A stretch of 64,000 bases of DNA from Mucilaginibacter phenanthrenivorans (GTDB lineage Bacteria > Bacteroidota > Bacteroidia > Sphingobacteriales > Sphingobacteriaceae). Below are positions 50,955 to 60,362 of the stretch, in pieces (the stretch's first letter is position 1; the number at the start of each line of letters is the position of its first letter). Position numbers and translations under genes: made by a program. The notes beneath the pieces are model-generated. The model ran no database searches. It was not told the origin of the DNA and saw only the letters and a program-made list of their open reading frames with translations. Where the stretch lies: positions 62,001 to 126,000 of the forward strand of contig NZ_JAHVAP010000013.1 of assembly GCF_024721155.1 (NCBI RefSeq). Direction: 5' to 3'.

Positions 50955-53360
50955 TTACTCCGTTCTTAAACTCTTAACAGGGTTACTAACTGCCGCTTTG
51001 ATTGTTTGCAGCGTAATTAATACAACGGTTAAGGTGGTAAGCAATAAAATTGAAAGGATAAACGGATAACCTGTGATGGAAATCCGGTAAGCATATCCAT
51101 TAAGCCAGTTGTGCATCACCAAGTAGGCCAGCGGACAGGAAATTAACCCCGCAATAAAAACTATCCCTAAAAACTCCTTTAAAAACAGGTTGATGATACC
51201 CGGTACCGATGAGCCTAATACCTTGCGGATGCCAATCTCGCGGGTGCGCTTTTGAATGCTTAATGATATCAGCCCCAAAACACCAAGGAACACAATTGTT
51301 ATAGCCAATATGGTGGCCATAGCCGAGGCTTTTTTTAATTGTATTTCGGTTTTATAAAGGCTTGCTATTGCCTCATCCATAAAGTGGTATTCGAATGGCG
51401 CGCCAGGCAATAGTATGTTCCATTGTTTTTGCAATGCGGCTATGCTTTTTTGCATATCGCCGGGCTTAAGCTTAAAGGAGAGATACCGGTAATATAGGGT
51501 GTAGTTTACATTGGTAAAACTAATTGGTTGAATAAGCCGTTGCATAGAGCCAAGGTGAAAATCGGCGGTAACGCCACAGATAGTTAGGGGTGCTGCAGTA
51601 CCCGGCATGTTAACCAATTGCCCAACAGCGTCTTTAGGGTTTTTCCATCCCAGTGCTTTTGAGGCAGATTCGTTGATCACAATTTTTGCAGAATCTCCGG
51701 GTGCATATTGCGGTGTGAAAAATTCGCCCGCTTTTAATGGAATGCCATAGGTAGCGCCAAATTGGTTATCGGTTGTTAAACCATTTAAGGATATTGCTTT
51801 TTTAGGGTCAGTTCCATAACGATACAGTTGCATGCCATCTCCGGCGCCATCAGGTATGTGCCATGAAAGTGATACACTGCTTACCTGGGGCATCTGGCTA
51901 ATTTGGTAACGAACAGTTTCCATTTTTTTAACACCTTTTGCCGACCAATCCCTTGGTACCTGTGAGTATACCACATAATCTTTGTTAAAACCAAGGTCGC
52001 CTTTTAGACAAAGCGTTACCTGCTGCGAAATAATTATGGCGATAATAAACACCATAGCTGCGGTGCCAAATTGGAAGCCCACTAATATTTTGCGGAACAG
52101 CACATTTTCCTTTACGGAACTTAATTTCCCTTTTAACGAATCGACTGATTTTAGGGAGGATAGCACCAATGCAGGATAAAGCCCGGCAAGCGATCCTAAA
52201 AAAACAGTAAACAAAACCAGTATTAAATACGCATACCACGGAAACGAGAAAAGCCCGATGATATCCCTGCCCAAAACATTACTGAAATAAGGCCTTGCCA
52301 GTAGATAGCCTGCCAGCGCAATTGTTGTTGCCAGCATTACTAAAATGGTTGCCTCAGTCAAAAATTGCCATATCAACTGTTTTCGCAGTCCTCCAAGCAC
52401 TTTCCGGATGCCCATTTCTTTCATTCGAGATGATGAGCGGCCTACGCAAATATTTACAAAATTAATAACCGCCATCAGCAGGATAAATAACGCTATTGCC
52501 GATAGTGTGTATAGCATTTTTTTTACCACACCGTTATTGGCGTCCAGATAATATTCTTTCAAAGGTACCAGGTAGGGGGTAAGGTTATCACTAATTCGCT
52601 GCGGCGCACGTTCCTTAATTAAATGCCGCATAGCCTGCTCCACCTGGTTTGGGGTAACGCCCTTTTTCAGTTCGACGTATCCAGCAAGTACCACATTGTC
52701 CCAGCCACCCATGTTACGGCCCAGAAAATCTGCCGCTTTGGCTGGTAAAAAAATATCGTTTTGAATGTTGTCGTTTACGTTTGTTACGGAGTTTTTGGGT
52801 AGTATGTTTAATACCCCTGAAATGCTGAAATCGTGTTTGTCACCTTTAAAGCTTTCAATGCTGAGCGTTTGGCCAACAACATCGGTTTTGCCAAAATATT
52901 TAATCGCCAGCCTTTCAGTTATTATCGCCGAAAACGGATCATTGAATGCCTTACCCGGGTCGCCGTGAGCCAAGCCGAAACCATACATACTTAACATGGT
53001 GCTGTCGCAAATTTGTATGCTTTCGCGGAAATGTTTTTCACCGCTTGAAACTATGGAGCCAACGCCATCCCAGTGGTAGTAATTTTCAACCAGTGCAGGG
53101 TACACCTCTTTTAATGTTTTAGGTAATTGGGCTATTGTGGTAAGCTCGTATCCCATGTTTGGGTCTTTCCACTTGCTTTGTATGATATATTGGTTATCTG
53201 CATCTTTTAAATCATGATTTACCTGTAATTCGCCCCAAACATAGGCGCCTATCAGCAGTGTAAATGCAATGCCTACCGAAAGGCCGAAAATATTGATGAT
53301 TGAAAAGCCCTTATTTTTCCAGAGGCTTCGCCAGGCTATGATAAAGTAATTTTGCAGCAT
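50955..53360 (-). CDS. MacB/FtsX-type ABC transporter permease
   Basis: An 801-residue permease with two MacB_PCD-FtsX units: membrane helices at the N-terminus (FSIINIFGLSVGIAFTLLIG), about 265-420 and at the C-terminus, and two periplasmic domains. Hallmark coupling motifs RMKEMGIRKVLGG and RTREIGIRKVLGSS are present in both halves. No ATPase gene is adjacent. I chose the ATG at 53360 (MLQNYFIIAWRSL), which matches the family start. Such orphan permeases are common in Bacteroidota. Confidence 0.87.
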   Translation of the reverse strand: MLQNYFIIAWRSLWKNKGFSIINIFGLSVGIAFTLLIGAYVWGELQVNHDLKDADNQYIIQSKWKDPNMGYELTTIAQLPKTLKEVYPALVENYYHWDGVGSIVSSGEKHFRESIQICDSTMLSMYGFGLAHGDPGKAFNDPFSAIITERLAIKYFGKTDVVGQTLSIESFKGDKHDFSISGVLNILPKNSVTNVNDNIQNDIFLPAKAADFLGRNMGGWDNVVLAGYVELKKGVTPNQVEQAMRHLIKERAPQRISDNLTPYLVPLKEYYLDANNGVVKKMLYTLSAIALFILLMAVINFVNICVGRSSSRMKEMGIRKVLGGLRKQLIWQFLTEATILVMLATTIALAGYLLARPYFSNVLGRDIIGLFSFPWYAYLILVLFTVFLGSLAGLYPALVLSSLKSVDSLKGKLSSVKENVLFRKILVGFQFGTAAMVFIIAIIISQQVTLCLKGDLGFNKDYVVYSQVPRDWSAKGVKKMETVRYQISQMPQVSSVSLSWHIPDGAGDGMQLYRYGTDPKKAISLNGLTTDNQFGATYGIPLKAGEFFTPQYAPGDSAKIVINESASKALGWKNPKDAVGQLVNMPGTAAPLTICGVTADFHLGSMQRLIQPISFTNVNYTLYYRYLSFKLKPGDMQKSIAALQKQWNILLPGAPFEYHFMDEAIASLYKTEIQLKKASAMATILAITIVFLGVLGLISLSIQKRTREIGIRKVLGSSVPGIINLFLKEFLGIVFIAGLISCPLAYLVMHNWLNGYAYRISITGYPFILSILLLTTLTVVLITLQTIKAAVSNPVKSLRTE

Positions 53361-53439
53361 ATGATGTGGTTTTAAGTATCGACAATTAAAAGTAGGATAT
53401 AACCTGCTAACTGTGATAAGATTAACATTTTTTAACACG

Positions 53440-53504
53440 CCAGCCCCCCGGCCCCCTAAAGGGGGAGTTAATATAAAATACTCCCCTTTAGGGGTTGGGG
53501 GCTT
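53440..53504. repeat. GC-rich palindromic repeat
   Basis: GCCAGCCCCCCGGCCCCCTA and AAGGGGGAGT on the left mirror ACTCCCCTTTAGGGGTTGGG and GGCTT on the right, with an AT loop. The same sequence family is translated at 33441-33467. Confidence 0.75.
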
Positions 53505-53549
53505 AACTTATTGGTTTGTATCTTGCAGCATCAATTAAACGTCGAAATT

Positions 53550-53987
53550 ATGGAAAACTATTTTGCTGAATTTTACGAACGCGACCTTTTGAAACTAAGG
53601 GACGAAGTAAAAAACTTTAGGGATGATTATAACCTTTGGCGCACAAAGGAAGGTATTAGCAATTCCGCCGGTACGCTGGTGCTGCATTTGCTGGGCAACC
53701 TGAATTTTGGCATCGGTACCCAAATTGCCAAAAACGGCTATGTGCGTGATCGTGAATACGAATTTTCTGCAACTGACGTTCCGCGTGAAGAACTGATAGC
53801 CGGCATCAATAATTTGATTGAAGTAGTTAAATCTGCCTTAACCGGAATAACCCGCGAAAAGCTTGACGAAATTTATCCTTTAGACAAGTTTGGACGAAAA
53901 AGCACCGCTTACTACCTTGCTTTTTTTCATGCGCACCTCAACTACCATTTGGGGCAGATAAATTATTTAAGACGGATATTGGAATAA
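53550..53987 (+). CDS. DinB-family protein (DUF1572-like)
   Basis: A 145-residue four-helix DinB-like protein. Predicted metal ligands are a His in TLVLHLLGNLNF and the H-x-H/x-H set in FFHAHLNYHLGQINYL. The ATG at 53550 begins the fold; the open upstream extension lies in the repeat. Function unknown; relatives include thiol transferases and damage-inducible proteins. Its stop abuts the stop of the convergent Kelch gene with no gap. Confidence 0.8.
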   Translation: MENYFAEFYERDLLKLRDEVKNFRDDYNLWRTKEGISNSAGTLVLHLLGNLNFGIGTQIAKNGYVRDREYEFSATDVPREELIAGINNLIEVVKSALTGITREKLDEIYPLDKFGRKSTAYYLAFFHAHLNYHLGQINYLRRILE

Positions 53988-55106
53988 TTATTTCAGGCTA
54001 AAAACTTCCAAAGCGATGTCGCCATGATCACCCCCTGCCCTTTGTCCCGGTGGCCCATTCGGTGGTGGATTATTACCCGGCTGGCCATTGATTGGCGGTG
54101 GTCCCTGCATTCCTGGTTTGCCAATAGGTGGCGGGCCACCCGGACCACCACCTGCACCGCCTGCTATGTAGATCTTATGATCAAGCACCGTGCCGCCAAC
54201 GCCGTTGCGAGCCATATTTAAACTCGCAGCTTTTGTCCATTGATTTTGGGTTGATGGGTCTAATACGAAAACATCCTTTTGCGGGCCGTTGGGTTTGGTT
54301 GCTGTCGCCCGTTCACCACCGATATAATAGATCTTGTTATCAAGATTAACCGCTGTGCCGCCGCCTGTGCCTAAGGGTAACTTCGCATCCAGTGAGCTCC
54401 ATTTGCCGGTTTTAAAATCGTAACAATCCACATCAAGCATTACCTTATCAAAAAACGACATGAAGTTATTTGCATCATGCAGGCTGGTATTGCGCCCGCC
54501 TATTGCATATAATTTATCGCCAACTACAACAGCCATGCTGTGGTCGCGGATGTGCGGCGCATCAGGCAGTAAAGTCCATTTATCTGTAGCCGGGTCATAG
54601 CAATCAAACATGCTGTTAGTGCCGCTGCGATGTCCGTGGGTTATCCCGCAAACTATGTACAATTTGCCGTTGTAAACCGCCTCACCCGCTCCGGCTCGTC
54701 TGCGGTCGGCTGGGATCTCTGTGAGTTTTTGCCAGGTATCCTTTTGGGTATCATAGCTATATACATTGGGTAACGGGATCTGATCGGGATAACCGCCCTC
54801 GTAAAAGGCGTCCAGCACGTATACTTTATCGCCAAGGCCCACGGCTTGCAAATGATGCATGGTAAAGGGAGCCATTGCTTTCTTTGTCCAGGTCGACGTA
54901 TTGGGATCGTAAGCCTCAACCGGCGTAGCAGGGCCATCCCCTCCAATTAAATATAATTTACCATCAACGGCAACCAGGCTGCATTCGCTGCGGGCGGCGA
55001 CTTTGTTGATTGTTTTGACAAGCTGCCAGCGGCCGGTATCAATTTGAGCAAATGCGAGCGTTGCTGACAATAATCCGAAAATGAATGCAGGAAGTATTTT
55101 TTTCAT
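53988..55106 (-). CDS. Secreted Kelch-repeat beta-propeller protein
   Basis: A 372-residue exported protein with a signal peptide (FIFGLLSATLAFAQ) and about six Kelch blades (for example GKLYLIGGDGPATPVEAYDP, DKLYAIGGRN, NKIYYIGGERA, HKIYIAGGAGG). Near the C-terminus (about 320-360) a Pro/Gly-rich insert (GGPGGPPPIGKPGMQGPPP and further) interrupts the last blade, before the closing strand ALEVFSLK. Ligand unknown. Confidence 0.83.
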   Translation of the reverse strand: MKKILPAFIFGLLSATLAFAQIDTGRWQLVKTINKVAARSECSLVAVDGKLYLIGGDGPATPVEAYDPNTSTWTKKAMAPFTMHHLQAVGLGDKVYVLDAFYEGGYPDQIPLPNVYSYDTQKDTWQKLTEIPADRRRAGAGEAVYNGKLYIVCGITHGHRSGTNSMFDCYDPATDKWTLLPDAPHIRDHSMAVVVGDKLYAIGGRNTSLHDANNFMSFFDKVMLDVDCYDFKTGKWSSLDAKLPLGTGGGTAVNLDNKIYYIGGERATATKPNGPQKDVFVLDPSTQNQWTKAASLNMARNGVGGTVLDHKIYIAGGAGGGPGGPPPIGKPGMQGPPPINGQPGNNPPPNGPPGQRAGGDHGDIALEVFSLK

Positions 55107-55401
55107 CGCGGTAATTTAACTGGACCTAAATAAAAACGGAACGCTCATATCCTTGCGTTTGTTTATCTAAAACTAAATATAAAAATAATGGGAACCGATA
55201 ATAATAGACGAAGAACTCCTGAACGCAGATAAAGAGGTTTAGGTAATGGATGAAACCGGGCAAAAACGCGATTTAAAATCAAGCTGCTGAGATATTTGGA
55301 TTTTAATAAACTGGATACCAATTACATTGATTTTTAGGCGGATACTGTACCTTACCTTAACAGTATTTTGTTATATTTATGCGGGCTTACAACCTGTCAC
55401 A

Positions 55402-56814
55402 ATGAGAAAGAGCTATATTTTAATTTTACTGGCATTAGTGCTGGTTTCCTGTCATAAAGAACACCCCGGAACTATAGACAATACGAATTTATTGATTAAT
55501 AACGATCACACCGTTAACGTAACTTTTGCTGCGGCTGCCGGGGATTTAGTTCCCGCGACCTATGAGGGGCTAAGTTTTGAGAATAGTATCTTAGCTGAAG
55601 ATGAAAGTTTTTTGAATGCTAATAATAAAGTAGTTGTCCAGTTAATGAAAAACCTTGGCCCAGGTATTTTAAGGATGGGCGGCGCCAGTAGTGACCTTAC
55701 TACATGGTCCCGGTCCGTACGCAATTCCGGAACGCCATTGGATGTAATTACAACTACTGACATCGATCGGCTTGCCGCATTCTCCCGGGCGATAGACTGG
55801 CCGGTACTATTTGGCTTAAACCTCGGTAACAATGACCCTGCGCTGGCTGCCGATGAAGCTGCCTATGTAAATCAAAGCATTGGTACTAATTTGTATGCCT
55901 TTCAATTTGGTAACGAGCCAGATGCTTACGCACCATATACACATCACAGAAACCCGTCTTACGGCTTCAATGATTTTCTTGCAGAATGGAGAGGTTACCA
56001 TGCCGCTGTGCAAAAAGCAGTTCCGGGTGCAGAATTTGCAGGACCGGACGTGGCTTTTAACAGCAGTTGGATCACGTCTTTTCACGAAAATGAAAGGGGC
56101 GAAACAAAACTGCAGGACGGTCATTATTACGAAACCGGGCCTGCTTCAGATATTGGTATAGATTACAATTCTATCCTTGGCCGCAGCTATAAATTCGGGC
56201 AATTGCTTGACGGGGTTCAGGCGGCTTCTAAGGTTCAGCCTTATCGCGTAACTGAAATCAATAATGTTTACGGGGGCGGTAAGCCGGGCGTTAGTGACGT
56301 ATTCGCCTCGGCATTATGGGCGCTTGATATCATGTGGGCATTTGCAGATCAAAGTTGCCAGGGCATTAATTTTCATACCGGCAAAGGGCTGTTTTACTCA
56401 CCGATAATGAATGAAAACGGTGTGTTTGTAACCAAGCCGGAATATTATGCCATGCTGACCTTTAGATATGGTAGCGCAAATGGCAGGCTTGTGGCAACTA
56501 CAACTGATAATACATTTGCTTGCAGTGCGCATACTACTGTGATAAATAATACTTATTCTATCACGTTGATAAATAAGGACGTCAACAAAAGCTACGATTT
56601 TAATATAATCCCTAACAAGAGTGTGATGTCTGCAAAGGTTTACCGCCTTTCTGCACCATCGATTACAGCTAAAGACGGGATTACTTTCGCAGGCAGCAAG
56701 GTAAATGCGGATGGTACCTTTAATCCTTCGGCTTCTGAAAACGTAACCATAACCAAAAGAAATTTTATAGTTAACGTGCCGGCAGGAAGCGCGGCTGTTG
56801 TTGTAGCGCAATAA
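55402..56814 (+). CDS. Glycoside hydrolase lipoprotein, clan GH-A (GH79-like)
   Basis: A 470-residue lipoprotein with lipobox ALVLVSCHK. The TIM-barrel shows LGPGILRMGG, the acid/base motif QFGNEPDAY (Glu172) and the nucleophile region YRVTEINNVYGGG (Glu285), followed by a beta-sandwich domain. This pattern fits GH79-type beta-glucuronidase/heparanase relatives. The ATG at 55402 is preferred because it gives a proper lipoprotein signal. Substrate is not determinable here. Confidence 0.75.
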   Translation: MRKSYILILLALVLVSCHKEHPGTIDNTNLLINNDHTVNVTFAAAAGDLVPATYEGLSFENSILAEDESFLNANNKVVVQLMKNLGPGILRMGGASSDLTTWSRSVRNSGTPLDVITTTDIDRLAAFSRAIDWPVLFGLNLGNNDPALAADEAAYVNQSIGTNLYAFQFGNEPDAYAPYTHHRNPSYGFNDFLAEWRGYHAAVQKAVPGAEFAGPDVAFNSSWITSFHENERGETKLQDGHYYETGPASDIGIDYNSILGRSYKFGQLLDGVQAASKVQPYRVTEINNVYGGGKPGVSDVFASALWALDIMWAFADQSCQGINFHTGKGLFYSPIMNENGVFVTKPEYYAMLTFRYGSANGRLVATTTDNTFACSAHTTVINNTYSITLINKDVNKSYDFNIIPNKSVMSAKVYRLSAPSITAKDGITFAGSKVNADGTFNPSASENVTITKRNFIVNVPAGSAAVVVAQ

Positions 56815-56889
56815 AAGACATTCCCATATCCATAACATGTATCCGGCAGCTAAACTGTTTGCATATATTTGCAGACTGCTATAAACAAT

Positions 56890-57204
56890 ATGAGCCAGGT
56901 AAGAGAAATAAAATGTCCGCAATGCGGAAAATGGACGCTATGGGAAGGTGATATTAATGACAGGTGCCTGTACTGCGACAGCTTCCTTGAGTCGCACAGC
57001 TTTTCGCGCGGGATAGAAAAAAAGGCGAGGGAAGAAGCGATGAGGGAAAATGGGTTTCTGTATATCCGTCCCGGTGATGGCCCGGTTAAACGGGCATTGA
57101 AGCGATCTATAAGCGCTTTCCGCTGGCTGGGAATTTACCTGCAGGTTGCATTTTTTATTGTCGTAACCATCATCATCGTGTTGATCAGCCTGATTCCCGG
57201 CTAA
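56890..57204 (+). CDS. Zinc-ribbon protein with one membrane helix
   Basis: A 104-residue protein with an N-terminal zinc ribbon (IKCPQCGKW and DRCLYCDSF) and a C-terminal membrane segment (YLQVAFFIVVTIIIVLISLI). The cytoplasmic ribbon would be tethered to the inner membrane. It directly abuts the next gene, with no base between stop and start, so both are co-expressed. Function unknown. Confidence 0.7.
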   Translation: MSQVREIKCPQCGKWTLWEGDINDRCLYCDSFLESHSFSRGIEKKAREEAMRENGFLYIRPGDGPVKRALKRSISAFRWLGIYLQVAFFIVVTIIIVLISLIPG

Positions 57205-57576
57205 ATGAAAACCTTGCTTAATAGGTGGTTTATTGCAAGCTGTTTAATTTGGCTGATCGTGATTTCCACCCGTAAACTTGGCCACCCGATTCTCTTTATT
57301 AACGGCTATATTGATGATGCAATAGCTATCCCTGTTATTGCCAGTCTTGCTTTGTGCTTTCAAAGAGTCGTTATTTTTAAAAGCAATTACTATGTGCTAT
57401 CTGTATGGCATGTGGTGTTCATTACCGCTTACGTTACTTTAGTTTTTGAAGTTTTACTACCCCTTATTTCCAAAACGTATACAGGAGATTGGATTGACGC
57501 GCTGCTTTATAGCGTTGGGGCGGTGTTTTTTTATAGGGTGATGAATAAGGCTTTGTTAGAGACCAGAGACTTGTGA
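57205..57576 (+). CDS. Small four-helix membrane protein
   Basis: A 123-residue integral membrane protein with about four hydrophobic segments (FIASCLIWLIVIS, AIAIPVIASLALCF, VWHVVFITAYVTLVFEVLLP, WIDALLYSVGAVFF). The ISTRKLGHPILFINGYIDDA loop resembles other small Bacteroidota proteins that I cannot name. The last codons (LETRDL, stop) fall inside an AGAGATTAG-type repeat. Confidence 0.65.
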   Translation: MKTLLNRWFIASCLIWLIVISTRKLGHPILFINGYIDDAIAIPVIASLALCFQRVVIFKSNYYVLSVWHVVFITAYVTLVFEVLLPLISKTYTGDWIDALLYSVGAVFFYRVMNKALLETRDL

Positions 57577-57660
57577 TTAGAGATTAGTTGAAATATGGGA
57601 GATCAATTAAATTCTTCGTTCAACGCATCTTATTAACTAATCTCTGACCTCTAATCTCTT
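57556..57660. repeat. AGAGATTAG-type palindromic repeat
   Basis: GAGACCAGAGACTTGTGATTAGAGATTAG on the left (given here in two parts: GAGACCAGAGACTTG and TGATTAGAGATTAG) pairs with CTAATCTCTGACCTC and TAATCTCT on the right. It supplies 3' codons to the genes on both sides: RDL-stop on the plus strand and RD-stop on the minus strand. It acts as the shared convergent terminator region. Confidence 0.65.
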
Positions 57661-58289
57661 TTTCCCATCTTCAACGCTCCCGTCGGGCACTTATTAACCT
57701 GTTCTGCAATCTCCTTACTTGTAGCGCCATCCATATTAACCCACGGTTTTGCGGCCGGGTTAAAAACCAGTGGTAGTTGCGTTGCACAGCGGGCTGCATG
57801 TTTACAAAGTTCGGGACGCCATTCAACTGTAACTTCGCCGTTGGTGTAGCTATGGGTCTTTTCAACTTCGGTGCCCGTATAGGCAAATGTGCGTACCCGG
57901 ATCTCGCCTTCTAATATTTTTGATACCGGGCAAACTTTAGCTATCTGGGTAAGTCGCTCGCGTTGTTCGTCGGTTACTGGCGATATAAAATTAAGGTCGC
58001 GGTCGATTACAGTGACCTTTTTACCATCTTCCAATTGAAAAAACATATTCGTGGCGACTGCTATCTGCGGAATATCCCAACCTTTACGGTCGATATACAT
58101 GCGCAGTGTGGCCAGCGTACAGCAACTCAAAGATGAAAGCAGCAAGGTGTATGGATCAGGCCCCAGATCCTTCCCGCCGGTAAATTCCGGCTCATCCGAA
58201 ATAAACTCGCCATTACGCCAAACAACGGTGCATTTGTATTTCTCCAAACCAATGCTTGCTGCAACCGGGCTATCTAATATGTATTCCAT
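57651..58289 (-). CDS. OsmC-like domain fused to 4Fe-4S (Fer4_19) domain
   Basis: A 212-residue fusion. Residues 1-135 are an OsmC-type peroxide-reductase fold with the two conserved cysteines in SSLSCCTLATL and IAKVCPVSKIL. Residues about 148-208 are a divergent mono-cluster ferredoxin domain (RPELCKHAARCATQL and NKCPTGALKMG). OsmC proteins reduce organic hydroperoxides with dithiols; a fused iron-sulfur domain suggests an attached electron donor. Only three to four cluster cysteines are visible, consistent with Fer4_19. Confidence 0.82.
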   Translation of the reverse strand: MEYILDSPVAASIGLEKYKCTVVWRNGEFISDEPEFTGGKDLGPDPYTLLLSSLSCCTLATLRMYIDRKGWDIPQIAVATNMFFQLEDGKKVTVIDRDLNFISPVTDEQRERLTQIAKVCPVSKILEGEIRVRTFAYTGTEVEKTHSYTNGEVTVEWRPELCKHAARCATQLPLVFNPAAKPWVNMDGATSKEIAEQVNKCPTGALKMGKRD

Positions 58290-58362
58290 TTATCTTAATT
58301 ATTTATTACATGCCATTAGCCAAACAATTTTCGGCCATGAACCATCAACAATGAACCATGAA

Positions 58363-58644
58363 CTAAAATAGAACGTCCGCAAATTCCGGCGTAAGTTCAA
58401 AGATCTTTTTAGCAAATGGGCAAAGGGGCAGGATCTTCATTTTATGCTCACGGGCATATTCAACCCCGGCCCTTACCAGTTGTTTACCCAAACCTTTTCC
58501 TTCATAAGCCTCATTAACCTCGGTATGATCGATGATAAATTTATCGGGACCGGAAAAAATGTAATGCATTAAGGCAACTTCTTTGCCGTCGTCCTCAATA
58601 AAGAAAGCGCCGCGTTTACCATCATTTTTATTTTGTACTTGCAT
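58363..58644 (-). CDS. GNAT-family N-acetyltransferase (YjdJ type)
   Basis: A 93-residue minimal GNAT (Acetyltransf_CG type). The acetyl-CoA motif is EAYEGKGLGKQLVRAGVEYA and the end ILPLCPFAKKIFE is typical. No substrate is known for this small group. Its stop codon TAG lies in an ATGAACCATCAAC-type repeat. Confidence 0.82.
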   Translation of the reverse strand: MQVQNKNDGKRGAFFIEDDGKEVALMHYIFSGPDKFIIDHTEVNEAYEGKGLGKQLVRAGVEYAREHKMKILPLCPFAKKIFELTPEFADVLF

Positions 58645-58654
58645 TTGTTAGTTG

Positions 58655-58800
58655 ATCAAGAGACTTGAGATTAGAGATTAGTTTCTTTTAATTGTAAAAT
58701 TAATATAAATAGAATATGGAATCAAAGGCTAGCTGCTGTAGATTAGTTTTTTTATAAAGAATAGCCTATTTTCGAACTAATCTCTAATCTCCAGTCTCTG
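58655..58800. repeat. AGAGATTAG-type palindromic repeat
   Basis: GAGACTTGAGATTAGAGATT at the left and AATCTCTAATCTCCAGTCTC at the right are inverted copies around an AT-rich middle. It separates the GNAT and kinase genes, ending 9 bp before the kinase ATG, so it could affect translation of the kinase. Confidence 0.65.
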
Positions 58801-58809
58801 ATTACTACT

Positions 58810-60210
58810 ATGGAACCCATTACCGTTGACACCCTAAGAAAATTTGAAGCGTTACAAAGCGTTCCTGACGAACAGCTACAATGGCTGATAGACAACAGCA
58901 CGGAGAATATCCTGCCTGAAGGAACTGTTTTTGTAAAACCTGATCTGCCGATCACCGGCCCTCATTTTATAATTGACGGGGAATTTGCAGTTTTTATTAT
59001 GCAAAATGGAGCAAAAAGGGAACTGGGTATTTTTAACGCGGGGCTGGTTACCGGCTACCTGCCGTTCTCGAGGGGGAAATCGGCCAGCGTTTACATGAAG
59101 GCAAGGAATGAAGTACGATTACTTTCATACCCAACCGAACGGATCAGGGAAATGATCCGCGACCAGTTTGAGCTGACACAAGCCCTGGTACATGTAATGA
59201 GTAACCGGGTGCGGGAGTTCACCGCCTTTCAGCAGCAGAATGAAAAAATGATGGCCCTGGGTAAGCTTTCGGCCGGCCTTACGCATGAGCTTAATAATCC
59301 TGCCTCTGCAATAGTACGCGACTCTATTTCACTCCGCGAACACCTTCGCCTGGAACCCCAAACCTTTAAGGAGGTTATCGCCATACAAATGGATGCTAAG
59401 CAGGTAGACGCGGTAACTGATGAAATGTTCCGGATACTTGGAGAAACGGACAGGCCAAAGCTAACGCTGAAGGAAAAAACCAAACGCGAAGAAGAACTGG
59501 GCGATTGGTTGGACGAACTTGGAATTGAAGACGCTTATGATATGGCCGAAAACTTTGTCGACTTTAACTTTAAGGTTACCGACCTGGAAAATTTCAAAAG
59601 TCACATCCCGTTAGCATATTTATCGCCTATTTTTGGGTGGATAAATACGTTATTGGTTACTGAACGAATGGTGGAAGACATCCAGGAATCGTCGCGCAGA
59701 ATAGCCGAGTTGGTAAAATCAGTAAAGACGTTTACCCACATGGACCGCGGAGCCGACAAGCAATATGCCGATATCCACATTGGCATCCGCAATACGCTTA
59801 CCATGCTCGGTTACCGGAAAAAGAAGGGTAATATAACACTGGTAGAAGATTATGATCATAATTTGCCGCCAGTTAAAGCATTGATAGGCGAGCTAAACCA
59901 GGTGTGGACTAATCTTATTGATAATGCCTTTGATGCTATGGAGCCAAATAATAAAGGCACCTTAACCATAAAAACGGAAAGGGATCGGGAGTTTGTGCAG
60001 GTATCCATTATTGATGATGGGCCGGGCATTCCGGAAGACATCAGATCCAGGGTATTTGATCCGTTTTTTACTACTAAGGAGATGGGTAAGGGAACTGGAA
60101 TGGGGCTTGAAGTAGTGCAGCGGATTGTTAACCAGCATAAGGGATCGATAAAAGTAAAATCGGTGCCGGGACGAACCGAATTTGTGGTTTGTTTCCCAAT
60201 TGATGGTTAA
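58810..60210 (+). CDS. Sensor histidine kinase with cNMP-binding-like domain
   Basis: A 466-residue soluble kinase. Residues about 15-130 form a Crp-type cyclic-nucleotide-binding-like fold (LPEGTVFVKPDLPITG, FIIDGEFAVFI). The H-box is LSAGLTHELNNPASAI (His near 158), with NLIDNAFDAM, IDDGPGIPE and KGTGMGLEVV as N-, G1- and G2-boxes. It precedes a receiver-thioredoxin-reductase fusion and a UBP zinc finger, a recurrent trio suggesting redox or electron-flow signalling. Confidence 0.88.
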   Translation: MEPITVDTLRKFEALQSVPDEQLQWLIDNSTENILPEGTVFVKPDLPITGPHFIIDGEFAVFIMQNGAKRELGIFNAGLVTGYLPFSRGKSASVYMKARNEVRLLSYPTERIREMIRDQFELTQALVHVMSNRVREFTAFQQQNEKMMALGKLSAGLTHELNNPASAIVRDSISLREHLRLEPQTFKEVIAIQMDAKQVDAVTDEMFRILGETDRPKLTLKEKTKREEELGDWLDELGIEDAYDMAENFVDFNFKVTDLENFKSHIPLAYLSPIFGWINTLLVTERMVEDIQESSRRIAELVKSVKTFTHMDRGADKQYADIHIGIRNTLTMLGYRKKKGNITLVEDYDHNLPPVKALIGELNQVWTNLIDNAFDAMEPNNKGTLTIKTERDREFVQVSIIDDGPGIPEDIRSRVFDPFFTTKEMGKGTGMGLEVVQRIVNQHKGSIKVKSVPGRTEFVVCFPIDG

Positions 60211-60362
60211 TAGATTTCGGAATTCGGATGTTCGATTTTTCGCTGTTGTTTTGTTTTTTTAATGGAGCTCAAGAGGGCTGCGCCGTTTCAAATTTTTAGC
60301 GCGTTGAACAATTAATGATACTTACCTTTGTTTAATAAATAATAATACGATACACCTATACC

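Noticed and set aside
28384..58800. CRISPR array from the many short repeats
   Set aside because: The repeats are dispersed palindromes at gene borders, not regularly spaced direct repeats with unique spacers, and no cas gene is present.
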